Source of the DNA: Bacteroidales bacterium
Lineage (GTDB): Bacteria > Bacteroidota > Bacteroidia > Bacteroidales > Muribaculaceae
DNA length: 33,540 bases
Direction of reading: 5' to 3'
Assembly (NCBI GenBank): GCA_020859755.1
Contig: JAJBVP010000132.1
Coordinates: 1 to 33,540, forward strand
In this document: positions 8,854-17,043 of the stretch, piece by piece
How the letters are laid out: every line of letters begins with the position of its first letter
Numbering within the stretch: position 1 is the stretch's first letter
The notes under the pieces: generated by a model
The model's database searches: none
Told to the model about the DNA's origin: nothing
The model's input: the letters and a program-made list of their open reading frames with translations, nothing else
Translations under genes and position numbers: made by a program

Positions 8854-11277
8854 ATGCGATTCAACACAACAATAACCTTATGGTTCCTTGCCCTGACCCT
8901 GGCCCTCCCGGCCGGGGCCACGCGGCAAGAAACGTTGCTTCGTCAGTGGAAATTCTCCCACGACTCCACTCGTGTTGACCAGCCCGTAACGGTGCCACAC
9001 GACTGGGCCATCTATGGCCCGTTCAGCCGCGACAACGACCTGCAGGTGGTAGCAATCGAGCAAAACAAGGAGACCAAGGCCGAGGTCAAGACAGGCCGCA
9101 CAGGTGGCTTGCCTTTCATCGGGAAGGGCTTCTACGCCACTACCTTCAACGTCGAGGATACCACAGGTCGCTCCGTCACGCTTGTGTTTGACGGCGTGAT
9201 GAGCAACGCCCGCGTGAAAGTCAACGGCAAGGAGGTGGGCTACTGGCCCTACGGCTACAACTCATTCTATATCGACCTGGACGGAGTGGTTGTCCCCGGA
9301 GAGAATACCGTGGAGGTGCGTGCCGAGAACATGGTGCGCCAATCACGATGGTATCCCGGTGCCGGTATCTATCGCAACGTCCATCTGGTGGAGACCGACA
9401 AGGTGCATGTACCCGTATGGGGTACTTACGTCACCACTCCTGACGTTACCCCCGAGCAGGCCTCAGTAAGATTGGTTACCAAGGTTGCCGGCACCACAAA
9501 GGGACAGCATGTCGACATGGTTACCCGTATTCTCGATGCCAATGGCAATGAGGTGACACGTGGCGAGACCCAACTCGTTGCCCACGGCCAGCCAATGACC
9601 CAGAATTTCCTGGTTGAGAAACCCTCGTTGTGGTCGCCTGAGTCCCCTACCCTCTACACGGCTGTCACCACCCTTTCGGTCGACGGCAAGGAGGTGGACA
9701 GTTACGCCACCAGGTTTGGTATCCGCAAGCTCGAGTACATCCCCCACAAGGGCTTTTTCCTCAACGGGGAGAAACGCAAATTCCAAGGCGTGTGCAACCA
9801 CCACGATCTTGGCCCGCTTGGAGCAGCCATCAACCGCTCGGCCCTGCGCCATCAGCTGGAGTTGCTCAAGGATATGGGATGTGACGCGATCCGCACCTCC
9901 CACAACATGCCCGCACCCGAATTGGTGGAGCTGTGCGACGAAATGGGCGTGATGCTTATGGTAGAGCCGTTCGACGACTGGAGTGCGTGGCCCAAATCGC
10001 CCAACGGTTACGGCCGTATCTTCAACGAGTGGGCGCAACGCGATATCACCAACATGGTGGAGCATTACCGCAACAACCCCTCGGTGGCTATGTGGTCGAT
10101 TGGCAACGAGGTTCCCTCGCAATGGAGCCCCGATGGAGTGGCTGAGCTGACGATGCTTCAGAATCTGGTTCACGAGCTTGATCCCACCCGTCCCGTCACC
10201 TGTGGCATGGATCAAGTGGGACAAGGCGCCGTGCTCGATAACGGTTTCGCGGCGGCCCTCGATATCCCCGGCTTCAACTACAAGCCCACGTATTACGACC
10301 GCGCCTACAAGGAGCTCCCCCAGAAGCTTGTTCTTGGCTCCGAGACGGCCTCAACGGTATCTTCACGCGGCGTTTACCACTTCCCGGTGATATTCCGCGG
10401 ACAAGAGAACGTCTACCACGAGGATCACCAGTCGTCGTCCTACGATTGCGAGAACCAATCGTGGAGCAACGTCCCCGATGACGACTTCGCAGCCGACGAC
10501 GACAAGGAATTTGTTATCGGCCAATTCGTGTGGACCGGTTTTGACTACCTGGGAGAACCTGGCCCCTACGATACCGACGCATGGCCTAATCACTCCTCTA
10601 TGTACGGCATCATCGACTTGGCCTCCATCCCCAAGGACCGTTTCTACCTCTATCGCTCCAAATGGAACACCGAGTCGCCTACGCTGCATATCCTACCCCA
10701 CTGGAATTGGAATGGTCGCGAGGGAGAGGTAACTCCAGTGCATGTGTACACATCCTATCCCGAGGCTGAGCTTTTCGTCAACGGCAAGAGCCAAGGACGA
10801 CGCGCCAAGGACGACAGCACCCGTTTTGATCGTTACCGCCTGCGCTGGAACGATGTCGTATACGAGCCTGGTGAGCTGAAAGTGGTGGCCTACGACGCCC
10901 AAGGCAACAAGGCCGACGAGCAGGTGATACGCACGGCCGGTAAGGCTCATCACCTGATTGTGACACCATCAGCTAAGAGTATTCACGCCGATGGCGACGA
11001 ACTGGTTTACTTCACCGTGCAAGTGGCCGACAAGGACGGCAACCTCTGCCCCACCGAGAGCCGTGAGGTGAAATTCAACGTCAAGGGTGCAGGTCACTTC
11101 CTGGCCACAGCCAATGGCGACCCCTGCTCGCTGCGCTCCTTCCAAGAGCCCAAAATGGACCTCTTCAGCGGTGCAGCCACGGCCATCGCGCAAGCCAATG
11201 ATCAACCGGGCGAACTCGTTTTCACGGCCTCAGCACCCGGACTAAAAGCTGCTTCCGTTACGATTAATGTTGAATAA
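8854..11277 (+). CDS. GH2 beta-galactosidase
   Basis: This 807-residue glycoside hydrolase most likely removes terminal galactose from imported galacto-oligosaccharides in the periplasm. Residues 1-22 are a signal peptide ending PAGA-T without a lipobox. Order of domains: N-terminal jelly-roll sugar-binding domain (VPHDWAIYGPF near 47, GKGFYATTF near 90), immunoglobulin-like domain (about 185-300), and TIM barrel beginning near GVCNHHDLGPLGAAIN. In the barrel are IRTSHNMP, WSIGNEVPS with presumed acid/base E419, and LGSETAST with presumed nucleophile E497. A DUF4982-like domain (VHVYTSYPEAELFVNGKSQG, about 630-690) and a C-terminal Ig-like domain complete it. GH2 also contains glucuronidases and mannosidases, so beta-galactosidase rests on motifs plus context. 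It precedes galK. Confidence 0.92.
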   Translation: MRFNTTITLWFLALTLALPAGATRQETLLRQWKFSHDSTRVDQPVTVPHDWAIYGPFSRDNDLQVVAIEQNKETKAEVKTGRTGGLPFIGKGFYATTFNVEDTTGRSVTLVFDGVMSNARVKVNGKEVGYWPYGYNSFYIDLDGVVVPGENTVEVRAENMVRQSRWYPGAGIYRNVHLVETDKVHVPVWGTYVTTPDVTPEQASVRLVTKVAGTTKGQHVDMVTRILDANGNEVTRGETQLVAHGQPMTQNFLVEKPSLWSPESPTLYTAVTTLSVDGKEVDSYATRFGIRKLEYIPHKGFFLNGEKRKFQGVCNHHDLGPLGAAINRSALRHQLELLKDMGCDAIRTSHNMPAPELVELCDEMGVMLMVEPFDDWSAWPKSPNGYGRIFNEWAQRDITNMVEHYRNNPSVAMWSIGNEVPSQWSPDGVAELTMLQNLVHELDPTRPVTCGMDQVGQGAVLDNGFAAALDIPGFNYKPTYYDRAYKELPQKLVLGSETASTVSSRGVYHFPVIFRGQENVYHEDHQSSSYDCENQSWSNVPDDDFAADDDKEFVIGQFVWTGFDYLGEPGPYDTDAWPNHSSMYGIIDLASIPKDRFYLYRSKWNTESPTLHILPHWNWNGREGEVTPVHVYTSYPEAELFVNGKSQGRRAKDDSTRFDRYRLRWNDVVYEPGELKVVAYDAQGNKADEQVIRTAGKAHHLIVTPSAKSIHADGDELVYFTVQVADKDGNLCPTESREVKFNVKGAGHFLATANGDPCSLRSFQEPKMDLFSGAATAIAQANDQPGELVFTASAPGLKAASVTINVE

Positions 11278-11300
11278 TCCAATCTTATTTCTTACCTTTG
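11269..11300 (+). promoter_or_regulatory. Bacteroidetes-type promoter upstream of galK
   Basis: A perfect -7 box TACCTTTG lies at 11293-11300. A -33-like GTTG lies at 11269-11272, overlapping the end of the GH2 gene, with a 20-base spacer. This would let galK, galM and the nucleotidyltransferase gene be expressed apart from the glycan locus, with a leader of roughly 45 bases. Confidence 0.65.
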
Positions 11301-11349
11301 CAAGTGAAAATTCATCACAAAAATGGATTAGAAATAAACTTTAAATCTT

Positions 11350-12486
11350 ATGAATCTCCAAGAAACTATCTCAAAGCGTTTTAAAGAAGAGTTCGGCACT
11401 GAGGGCACTCTCTACGCCTCGGCTGGACGCATCAACCTCATTGGCGAGCACACCGACTACAACGGCGGTTTCGTCTTCCCCGGGGCCATCGACAAGGTGA
11501 TCATTGCCGAAATCCGCCCCAACGGCACCGACCGTTGCCACGTCGTGTCGATCGACCAAAACCAGGAGGTGGAGTTTGGCCTTAACGAGGCCGACGCCCC
11601 CAAGGAGATGTGGGCACGCTACATCTTCGGCGTGTGCCGCGAAACGATCAAGCGTGGCGGCAAGGTGGAGGGCTTCGACGCTGTGTTCGCGGGCAACGTT
11701 CCCCTGGGTGCAGGCCTCAGCTCGTCGGCAGCCTTGGAATCCTGCTTCGCTTTTGCCCTTAACGACCTGTTCAACGACAACTCCATCGATAAATTCGAGC
11801 TCGCCCGCATCGGCCAGTCGACCGAGCACAACTACTGCGGCGTCAACTGCGGCATCATGGACCAGTTCGCTTCGGTCTTCGGCAAGAAGGATCACTTGAT
11901 GCGCCTCGACTGCCGCTCGATGGAATATGAGTACTTCCCGTTCAACCCCAAGGGATACAAACTCGTATTGGTTGACTCCGTAGTGAAGCACGAGCTGGTT
12001 GACTCGCCCTACAACAAGCGCCGCGAGTCGTGCGAGCGCGTAGCCAAGCGCCTGGGCATGGAGACCTTGCGCGACGCCACCATGGAGGATCTTGACAAGA
12101 TCAAGGGCGACATCACCGCCGAGGATTACCTGCGCGCCAAGTTTGTCATCGGCGAGAAGGACCGCGTATTGGCCGTGTGCGACGCTCTTGAGAAGGGAGA
12201 TTACGAGACGGTAGGCCGCAAGATGTACGAGACCCACGAGGGCCTGTCGAAGGACTACGAGGTGAGCTGCGAGGAGCTCGACTTCCTCAACGACCTTGCC
12301 CGCCGCGAGGGCGTGACCGGCTCGCGCATCATGGGCGGCGGCTTCGGTGGCTGCACCATCAACTTGGTTGCCGATGACCGCTACGACCACTTCATCAAGA
12401 CCGCCGTCAAGGAGTTTAACGACCGCTACGGCCACGAGCCCCGCATCTACGACGTAGTGATCAGCGACGGTGCTCGCCGCCTGTAA
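11350..12486 (+). CDS. galK: Galactokinase
   Basis: This 378-residue cytoplasmic GHMP-family kinase phosphorylates alpha-D-galactose at C1 with ATP, the first committed step of the Leloir pathway. The galactokinase signature GRINLIGEHTDYNGG lies near residue 26. The ATP-binding GHMP motif PLGAGLSSSAALE is near 116, CGIMDQF carries the presumed catalytic base D171, and the third motif GGGFGGCT is near 329. The length matches the family. The gene has its own promoter-like site upstream and follows the beta-galactosidase gene, which would supply its substrate. It is intact and uses C-rich codons like the rest of the locus. Confidence 0.97.
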   Translation: MNLQETISKRFKEEFGTEGTLYASAGRINLIGEHTDYNGGFVFPGAIDKVIIAEIRPNGTDRCHVVSIDQNQEVEFGLNEADAPKEMWARYIFGVCRETIKRGGKVEGFDAVFAGNVPLGAGLSSSAALESCFAFALNDLFNDNSIDKFELARIGQSTEHNYCGVNCGIMDQFASVFGKKDHLMRLDCRSMEYEYFPFNPKGYKLVLVDSVVKHELVDSPYNKRRESCERVAKRLGMETLRDATMEDLDKIKGDITAEDYLRAKFVIGEKDRVLAVCDALEKGDYETVGRKMYETHEGLSKDYEVSCEELDFLNDLARREGVTGSRIMGGGFGGCTINLVADDRYDHFIKTAVKEFNDRYGHEPRIYDVVISDGARRL

Positions 12487-12488
12487 AA

Positions 12489-12612
12489 GTTAGTAGTAAA
12501 TAGTAGTTTTTAGTAAATAGAAGAAGGTCACTCGGAAATTTATTCGGAAATTTACCCGGAAGTTTCATCCTCAATTCTACTAACTACTAAAAACTTCTAA
12601 CTACTAAAAACC
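12489..12612 (+). repeat. Inverted TTAGTAGT-type arrays flanking three 12-bp repeats between galK and galM
   Basis: The gap holds a TAGTAGT/TTTAGTA-rich left arm (12489-12520) and a roughly complementary right arm rich in ACTACTAAAAA (12577-12610). Between them are three tandem 12-mers at 12532-12567 (TCGGAAATTTAT, TCGGAAATTTAC and a degenerate third). A long imperfect hairpin is possible. The function is unknown. Confidence 0.7.
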
Positions 12613-12622
12613 AAAAACCAAA

Positions 12623-13633
12623 ATGAATCCCGTATTTATAACATTATTTGCTAATAACGGCTCCTCGGTGACCTTGTCATCGCTGGGAGCCGGCATTGTT
12701 TCCGTGCGTGTTCCCGATCGCGAGGGCAATCTCGACGAGGTGTTACTGGGCTACCCCAACCCTTGTGACTATCTCGCCGACGGTCCCTGCGCAGGCAAGG
12801 TGCCGGGACGCTACGCCAACCGCATCGCCCTTGGCCATTTCTCAATCGACGGCCAGGAGTACACGCTGGCAGTCAACAACGGCCCCAACCACCTGCACGG
12901 AGGTCCCACGGGCTTCCAAAACCGCATCTGGGCAATGAAGCATGTCGACGACCACTCGGTAACCTTCGCCTACGACTCAGCCGACGGTGAGGAGGGTTAC
13001 CCCGGCAATCTTCACGCCGAGGCCACCTACACCTGGGACGGCAAGGACCTGAAACTTGAACTCACCGCCACCACCGACAAGGCCACCGTGGTCAACCTCA
13101 CCAACCACGCCTACTGGAATCTCGACGGCGACGGCTCAGGCACAGCCCTTCACCAAAAAATGCGTCTTAACGCCTCACGCTACCTCCCCACCAACGACAC
13201 CCTGATTCCCCTTGGGCAGGCCGACAATGTGCAAGGCACGCCCATGGATTTCACCCAAGCCAAGGAGATAGGTCGCGACATCGAGCAGGATTTCCCCGCT
13301 CTGAAATATGGCAAGGGTTACGACAACTGCTGGCTGATCGACAATTGGGGAAAGGACGGCAAATTGCGCTTGGCAGCCGAACTGTGGGCTGCGAAATCGG
13401 GTCGTAAACTTGAAGTTTTGACCACCCAACCCGCCGTGCAAGTCTACACCGGCAACTGGCTTGAGGGATGCCCCAAGGGCCACTGCGGACGATCCTACCA
13501 CGATTATGAGGGTGTGGCCATCGAGTGCCAGGGTGTGCCCGACGCTCCCAACCAGCCGCAATTCCCCTCGCAACTCCTCCGCCCGGGCGACACCTACTCC
13601 CAAGAGATCATATTCCGCCTCACCGCCGAATAA
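12623..13633 (+). CDS. galM: Aldose 1-epimerase (galactose mutarotase)
   Basis: This 336-residue cytoplasmic protein interconverts beta- and alpha-galactose so that GalK can act. Family motifs are CAGKVPGRYANRIALGHF near residue 55, NNGPNHLHGG near 90, NLTNHAYWNLDG with presumed acid H162, and VAIECQGVPDAPN with presumed base E301, followed by LRPGDTYSQ. The protein has no signal peptide, so it is placed in the cytosol, unlike some Bacteroidetes GalM proteins that are exported. It lies 136 bp after galK and precedes the nucleotidyltransferase. The length is normal. Confidence 0.96.
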   Translation: MNPVFITLFANNGSSVTLSSLGAGIVSVRVPDREGNLDEVLLGYPNPCDYLADGPCAGKVPGRYANRIALGHFSIDGQEYTLAVNNGPNHLHGGPTGFQNRIWAMKHVDDHSVTFAYDSADGEEGYPGNLHAEATYTWDGKDLKLELTATTDKATVVNLTNHAYWNLDGDGSGTALHQKMRLNASRYLPTNDTLIPLGQADNVQGTPMDFTQAKEIGRDIEQDFPALKYGKGYDNCWLIDNWGKDGKLRLAAELWAAKSGRKLEVLTTQPAVQVYTGNWLEGCPKGHCGRSYHDYEGVAIECQGVPDAPNQPQFPSQLLRPGDTYSQEIIFRLTAE

Positions 13634-13711
13634 TCCCAACACCCTCAAAGGAGAATGGCACCCAGGTGAGGGCCGTCCAAGAGCCGGCCCGCCCAGGCTC
13701 CGCAAGCCCTC

Positions 13712-13804
13712 TTTCCTCCTTTCCTCCTTTAAAGATTTAAATCCTTAAACCCTTAAATCCTTAAAGGCAAAAACTGAAAACTGAAAACTGAAAACTGAAA
13801 ACCA
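13712..13804 (+). repeat. Octamer array plus AAAACTG heptamers before the nucleotidyltransferase gene
   Basis: TTTCCTCC units (13712-13727), a TTTAAAG centre and degenerate TTAAATCC-type octamers (to 13767) are followed by four AAAACTG heptamers and one AAAACCA (13770-13804). The ATG is at 13807. This is the third instance in the locus of an octamer array, a heptamer array and then a start codon. Confidence 0.8.
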
Positions 13805-13806
13805 AT

Positions 13807-14712
13807 ATGCAACCTACCTTATTTGTATTAGCTGCCGGCATGGGCTCCCGCTACGGAGGCCTAAAGCAGCTCGATCCGCTGGGCCCCAACGGCGAAACCA
13901 TCATGGACTATTCCATCTATGACGCCATCCAGGCTGGCTTCGGCAAAATCGTCTTCGTGATCCGCCACGACTTTGAGCAAGATTTCCGCGACAAAGTACT
14001 CAAGAAATACGAGGGACATGTGCCCGTGGAGGTCGTGTTCCAATCCACCGACGCGCTCCCTGATGGTTACACCTGCCCCGCTGACCGTACAAAACCCTGG
14101 GGTACCAACCATGCCGTTTTGATGGGCAAGGACGCCATCAAGGAGCCGTTCGCGGTGATCAACGCCGACGATTTCTACGGCCGCGACGCATTCCGCGTGA
14201 TCGCCGAGGACCTTAAGCGTCCCCACGACCGCAAGGGTGACTACTGCATGGTGGGATTCCGCGTGGGCAACACCATGACCGAGAACGGCTCCGTGGCCCG
14301 CGGCGTGTGCGAGACCAGCGACGGCCAACTCACCAAGGTGGTTGAGCGCACCGCCATCTCCTACGACCCCGAGCACCGCATCGTCTTCACCGACGAGCAC
14401 GGCGTGGAGCAAGTGCTTGACCCCATGACCCCTGTGTCGATGAACCTCTGGGGCTTCACCCCCGACTACTTCGACTTCTCGGAGCGTGAGTTTGTGAAAT
14501 TCCTCGACAAGGACTTGAACACCCCCAAGGCTGAGTTCTTCATCCCCCTGTGCATCGACACGCTGATCAACTCGGGCGAGGCCACCGTGAAAGTCCTCGA
14601 CACCGATTCCCGCTGGTTTGGCGTCACCTATGCGGCCGACCGTCCCGGCGTCGTCGAGAAATTCGCCGAGCTTCATAAATCGGGCCTCTACCCTACCCCG
14701 CTTTTCAAGTAA
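13807..14712 (+). CDS. Sugar-1-phosphate nucleotidyltransferase-like protein (GT-A fold)
   Basis: This 301-residue protein has a nucleotidyltransferase fold. The N-terminal nucleotide-binding motif LAAGMGSRYGGLKQLDPLG spans about residues 7-25. KPWGTNHAVLMGKDAI near 97 and the metal-binding NADDFYGRDAF near 119 follow the usual order of this family. The exact substrate is not obvious from sequence. The gene follows galK and galM in the same orientation, and no galT is present here. A reasonable inference is that it makes a nucleotide sugar from galactose-1-phosphate or glucose-1-phosphate. A known GalU or RmlA identity is not supported strongly enough to give a symbol. The family is confident; the role is a hypothesis. 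Confidence 0.85.
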   Translation: MQPTLFVLAAGMGSRYGGLKQLDPLGPNGETIMDYSIYDAIQAGFGKIVFVIRHDFEQDFRDKVLKKYEGHVPVEVVFQSTDALPDGYTCPADRTKPWGTNHAVLMGKDAIKEPFAVINADDFYGRDAFRVIAEDLKRPHDRKGDYCMVGFRVGNTMTENGSVARGVCETSDGQLTKVVERTAISYDPEHRIVFTDEHGVEQVLDPMTPVSMNLWGFTPDYFDFSEREFVKFLDKDLNTPKAEFFIPLCIDTLINSGEATVKVLDTDSRWFGVTYAADRPGVVEKFAELHKSGLYPTPLFK

Positions 14713-14732
14713 CGCCTACCTTACAACACGAT

Positions 14733-14770
14733 AAGCCCTCCTGTTCACTATAAGCAGGGGGGCTTTTTCC
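14733..14770 (+). terminator. Rho-independent terminator after the galactose operon
   Basis: A 10-bp stem, AGCCCTCCTG (14734-14743) against CAGGGGGGCT (14755-14764) with one G-T wobble, encloses an 11-base loop and is followed by a short T run. It lies 20 bp after the nucleotidyltransferase stop and before the convergent minus-strand gene. Confidence 0.85.
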
Positions 14771-14798
14771 TAAATCGATTGCGCGATTGCACGACAGG

Positions 14799-16988
14799 CT
14801 ACCGCTGCTTGCTTTTGCGGAGGAGGGCTTCGAGATAGTAATAATCGGCGTAGTTGAGAGGGACGTCGATCTCCGAGCCGGCGGGCAAGAACCCCGTAGA
14901 GTGGTCAAGGACGAATCCATGGCCATTTTTGCAACGGTATTCACGGTAAAGCGTATCCAGGATGTTATCGGCCCATTGGCTGTATATCTCGCTTTGAGGG
15001 ACGAATCCGGCCAGCTCGTAAAGGGCGGAAGCGACGATGGCAGCGGCTGATGCGTCTCGAGGAGTGATACCTTCCCTGCCGTGACCCGCAGGGCACCCAA
15101 CCGCCAAGGAATCATTAGCGTCGGCGGCCATGTCCCAGTAGAAGATGCCGTCGGAGGGGATGTTGGGGAGGGAGCGGAGGTATTCGGCCACTTTGACTGC
15201 GTGGTCGAGGAAACGCTGGTCGCCCGTGTACCGATAGCACATGGTATAGCCATAGACAGCCCAAGCCTGGCCTCGTGACCACACCGACTCATCATGGGCA
15301 CCCTGGAATGTGCCACGCCAGCGCACCTCTCCTGTCGCCTCGTCATAGTCAACCACATGGTAGCATGAGGCGTCGTCACGGAAGTGATTGTCAAGGGTGG
15401 TAAGGGCGTGGGTAACAGCTATGTTATGAAATGTGCTGTCCCCAGTGATGCGGGTTGCCTCAAAGAGCATTTCGAGATTCATCATGTTGTCGATGATCAC
15501 GGGATAGCTCCAGCGGTCGCGATTGAAGTCCCAGGAGCGTATGCATCCCACATTGGGGTTGTAACGAGTAGCGAGTGAACGAGAAGCCTCTACCACCACA
15601 TCACGATAAAGAGTATCGGCGGTAAGTGAATAGCCGCGTCCAAAGCTGTCGCCCACCATAAATCCAAGGTCGTGACTATCGGTCTTGGACTTTATCTCCT
15701 CGACTGGCGTGGACCACTTGCGAGCGAGACTGAGCCAATAGGGTGATCGGGTGTACTCGTAGAGATGCCAAAGGCTTCCAGGGAAGAACCCCGAGCACCA
15801 ATCGTGGGCATTAACCAGCTTGATTGTGCCATCATCGTTGACCGATCGGGGAAATCCTTCGCCTTGCGATTCAGCGTTTTTTGCCAAACATGAAAGCTGG
15901 TAGCCGGCGTGGGCGAAGGCAGCCTCAACCGGGTCAAGAAGCGACAGATAGCGCTCTTGGCCCGTGAGCCAAGCGAGTCGCCCTATTTGTTTAATCAACT
16001 CGTGTTGAGCCTTGTCCCAACCGCTAATCTGCTGATATGGCCAACTCTCGGGATGCCCCAAGTAGGGAATAAGGAAATCGGCTGCAGCCTCAATGAGTGT
16101 CATGTCAAGAGCCTCACCTAAATCGCGAGCCAACTCGGCCATGTCGATCATATGGGCGAGATTGTACACCGAGTAGTGGAACGAGAGAGTGCGGGCCAAT
16201 TCGTGAGGCTGCGAACCATCGCTAAGCACCTGTGGGACAAGCCGCTGGGGGACAAATTGTCGAATTACATTATGAGCCGTAACGGTATCGCCCACAAAAG
16301 CCGCCATAGTGGCCAACTCCACATCGTAAACAATTGAGTGATTGTTGGTTACCTTGGATTCCTCTTTCCCTTGCTCGCTTTCCACCAGCCAGTTCTTGAA
16401 TTGCGTGAACCAATCTATCAAGCCATCCTTTACGGTGGCAAAGGCTTTAGAATCAGCGATTTGTTCAGCGGCATTGATGACATCAACAAAGGAGTAGCCG
16501 TCGAGCACGCCGTAGCAGCGTCCTCGGTCGCGGTTCTCCCCCGGTACCACTTGGGCATATTCCAGCGAGGGATTCATGCGGGTGGAGGGATCCACAAACC
16601 AAGTATCAAGCTGATCGACGGCCTTTTGGGCATACCGCTCGTCACGGGTCAAGGCCCAAGCCAGCGCCAAGGTTGCGACGCGATTGGCCATAGTGGACAG
16701 GACGGGGCGGTCAAGGGTGTAAATCTCGGGATTGGTCACTCCGTCGCGGTGGATATAAGGGAGGCCATTGGGCCGTGTGGAATCGGGCCAACAGTAGCGG
16801 GCTTGACTCAGGTAGTCGTGCTTGTCGCCGCTGACGGCTGTCCTGGACTTCAGCATCACGCTTACCGGCTTCAACGCCAATAGACTATCAGCTTGAGACA
16901 CAACGCATTGCCCAGCAATCGGATAGGCTATCATCGCAAACGCTGATACTATAATTGAGACCGCAAATAAAAAACTTCTGGTTAACAT
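14799..16988 (-). CDS. Two-domain alginate-lyase-like / GH88 unsaturated glucuronyl hydrolase
   Basis: The chosen start (16988) gives 729 residues beginning MLTRSFLFAVS, a signal peptide. A longer frame from 17051 would run into the divergent gene and cover its promoter. The N-terminal half (about 35-330) resembles the alginate lyase family (LDRPVLSTMANRVATLALAW, and NNHSIVYDVELATMAAF containing H217). The C-terminal half (about 365-715) is a GH88-type alpha/alpha barrel: HDLGFMVGDSFGRGY with D440 and IIDNMMNLEMLFEATR with D500. Their spacing of 60 matches the two catalytic Asp residues known in Bacillus UGL (88 and 149). WSRGQAWAVYGYTMCYRYT follows. The fusion would cut a uronic-acid polymer by elimination and remove the unsaturated residue formed. 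The substrate (glucuronan, alginate or other) is unknown. The gene stands alone on the minus strand. Confidence 0.85.
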   Translation of the reverse strand: MLTRSFLFAVSIIVSAFAMIAYPIAGQCVVSQADSLLALKPVSVMLKSRTAVSGDKHDYLSQARYCWPDSTRPNGLPYIHRDGVTNPEIYTLDRPVLSTMANRVATLALAWALTRDERYAQKAVDQLDTWFVDPSTRMNPSLEYAQVVPGENRDRGRCYGVLDGYSFVDVINAAEQIADSKAFATVKDGLIDWFTQFKNWLVESEQGKEESKVTNNHSIVYDVELATMAAFVGDTVTAHNVIRQFVPQRLVPQVLSDGSQPHELARTLSFHYSVYNLAHMIDMAELARDLGEALDMTLIEAAADFLIPYLGHPESWPYQQISGWDKAQHELIKQIGRLAWLTGQERYLSLLDPVEAAFAHAGYQLSCLAKNAESQGEGFPRSVNDDGTIKLVNAHDWCSGFFPGSLWHLYEYTRSPYWLSLARKWSTPVEEIKSKTDSHDLGFMVGDSFGRGYSLTADTLYRDVVVEASRSLATRYNPNVGCIRSWDFNRDRWSYPVIIDNMMNLEMLFEATRITGDSTFHNIAVTHALTTLDNHFRDDASCYHVVDYDEATGEVRWRGTFQGAHDESVWSRGQAWAVYGYTMCYRYTGDQRFLDHAVKVAEYLRSLPNIPSDGIFYWDMAADANDSLAVGCPAGHGREGITPRDASAAAIVASALYELAGFVPQSEIYSQWADNILDTLYREYRCKNGHGFVLDHSTGFLPAGSEIDVPLNYADYYYLEALLRKSKQR

Positions 16989-17012
16989 GCTTGAATGATT
17001 GGTTATTAGCGA

Positions 17013-17020
17013 CAAAGTTA
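17013..17020 (-). promoter_or_regulatory. -7 promoter box of the lyase/GH88 gene
   Basis: The minus strand reads TAACTTTG, a perfect TAnnTTTG, about 25 bases before the ATG at 16988. No good -33 TTTG is seen at the usual spacing. The position supports the downstream start choice. Confidence 0.5.
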
Positions 17021-17031
17021 CGAAAATTTTG

Positions 17032-17039
17032 TAAATTTG
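17032..17039 (+). promoter_or_regulatory. -7 promoter box next to the acetyltransferase start
   Basis: TAAATTTG matches TAnnTTTG and ends only four bases before the ATG at 17044. Transcription would start close to that ATG, giving a leaderless message, unless translation starts at the next ATG (17113). It lies 12 bases from the divergent -7 box, so the two promoters overlap. Confidence 0.5.
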
Positions 17040-17043
17040 CGGT

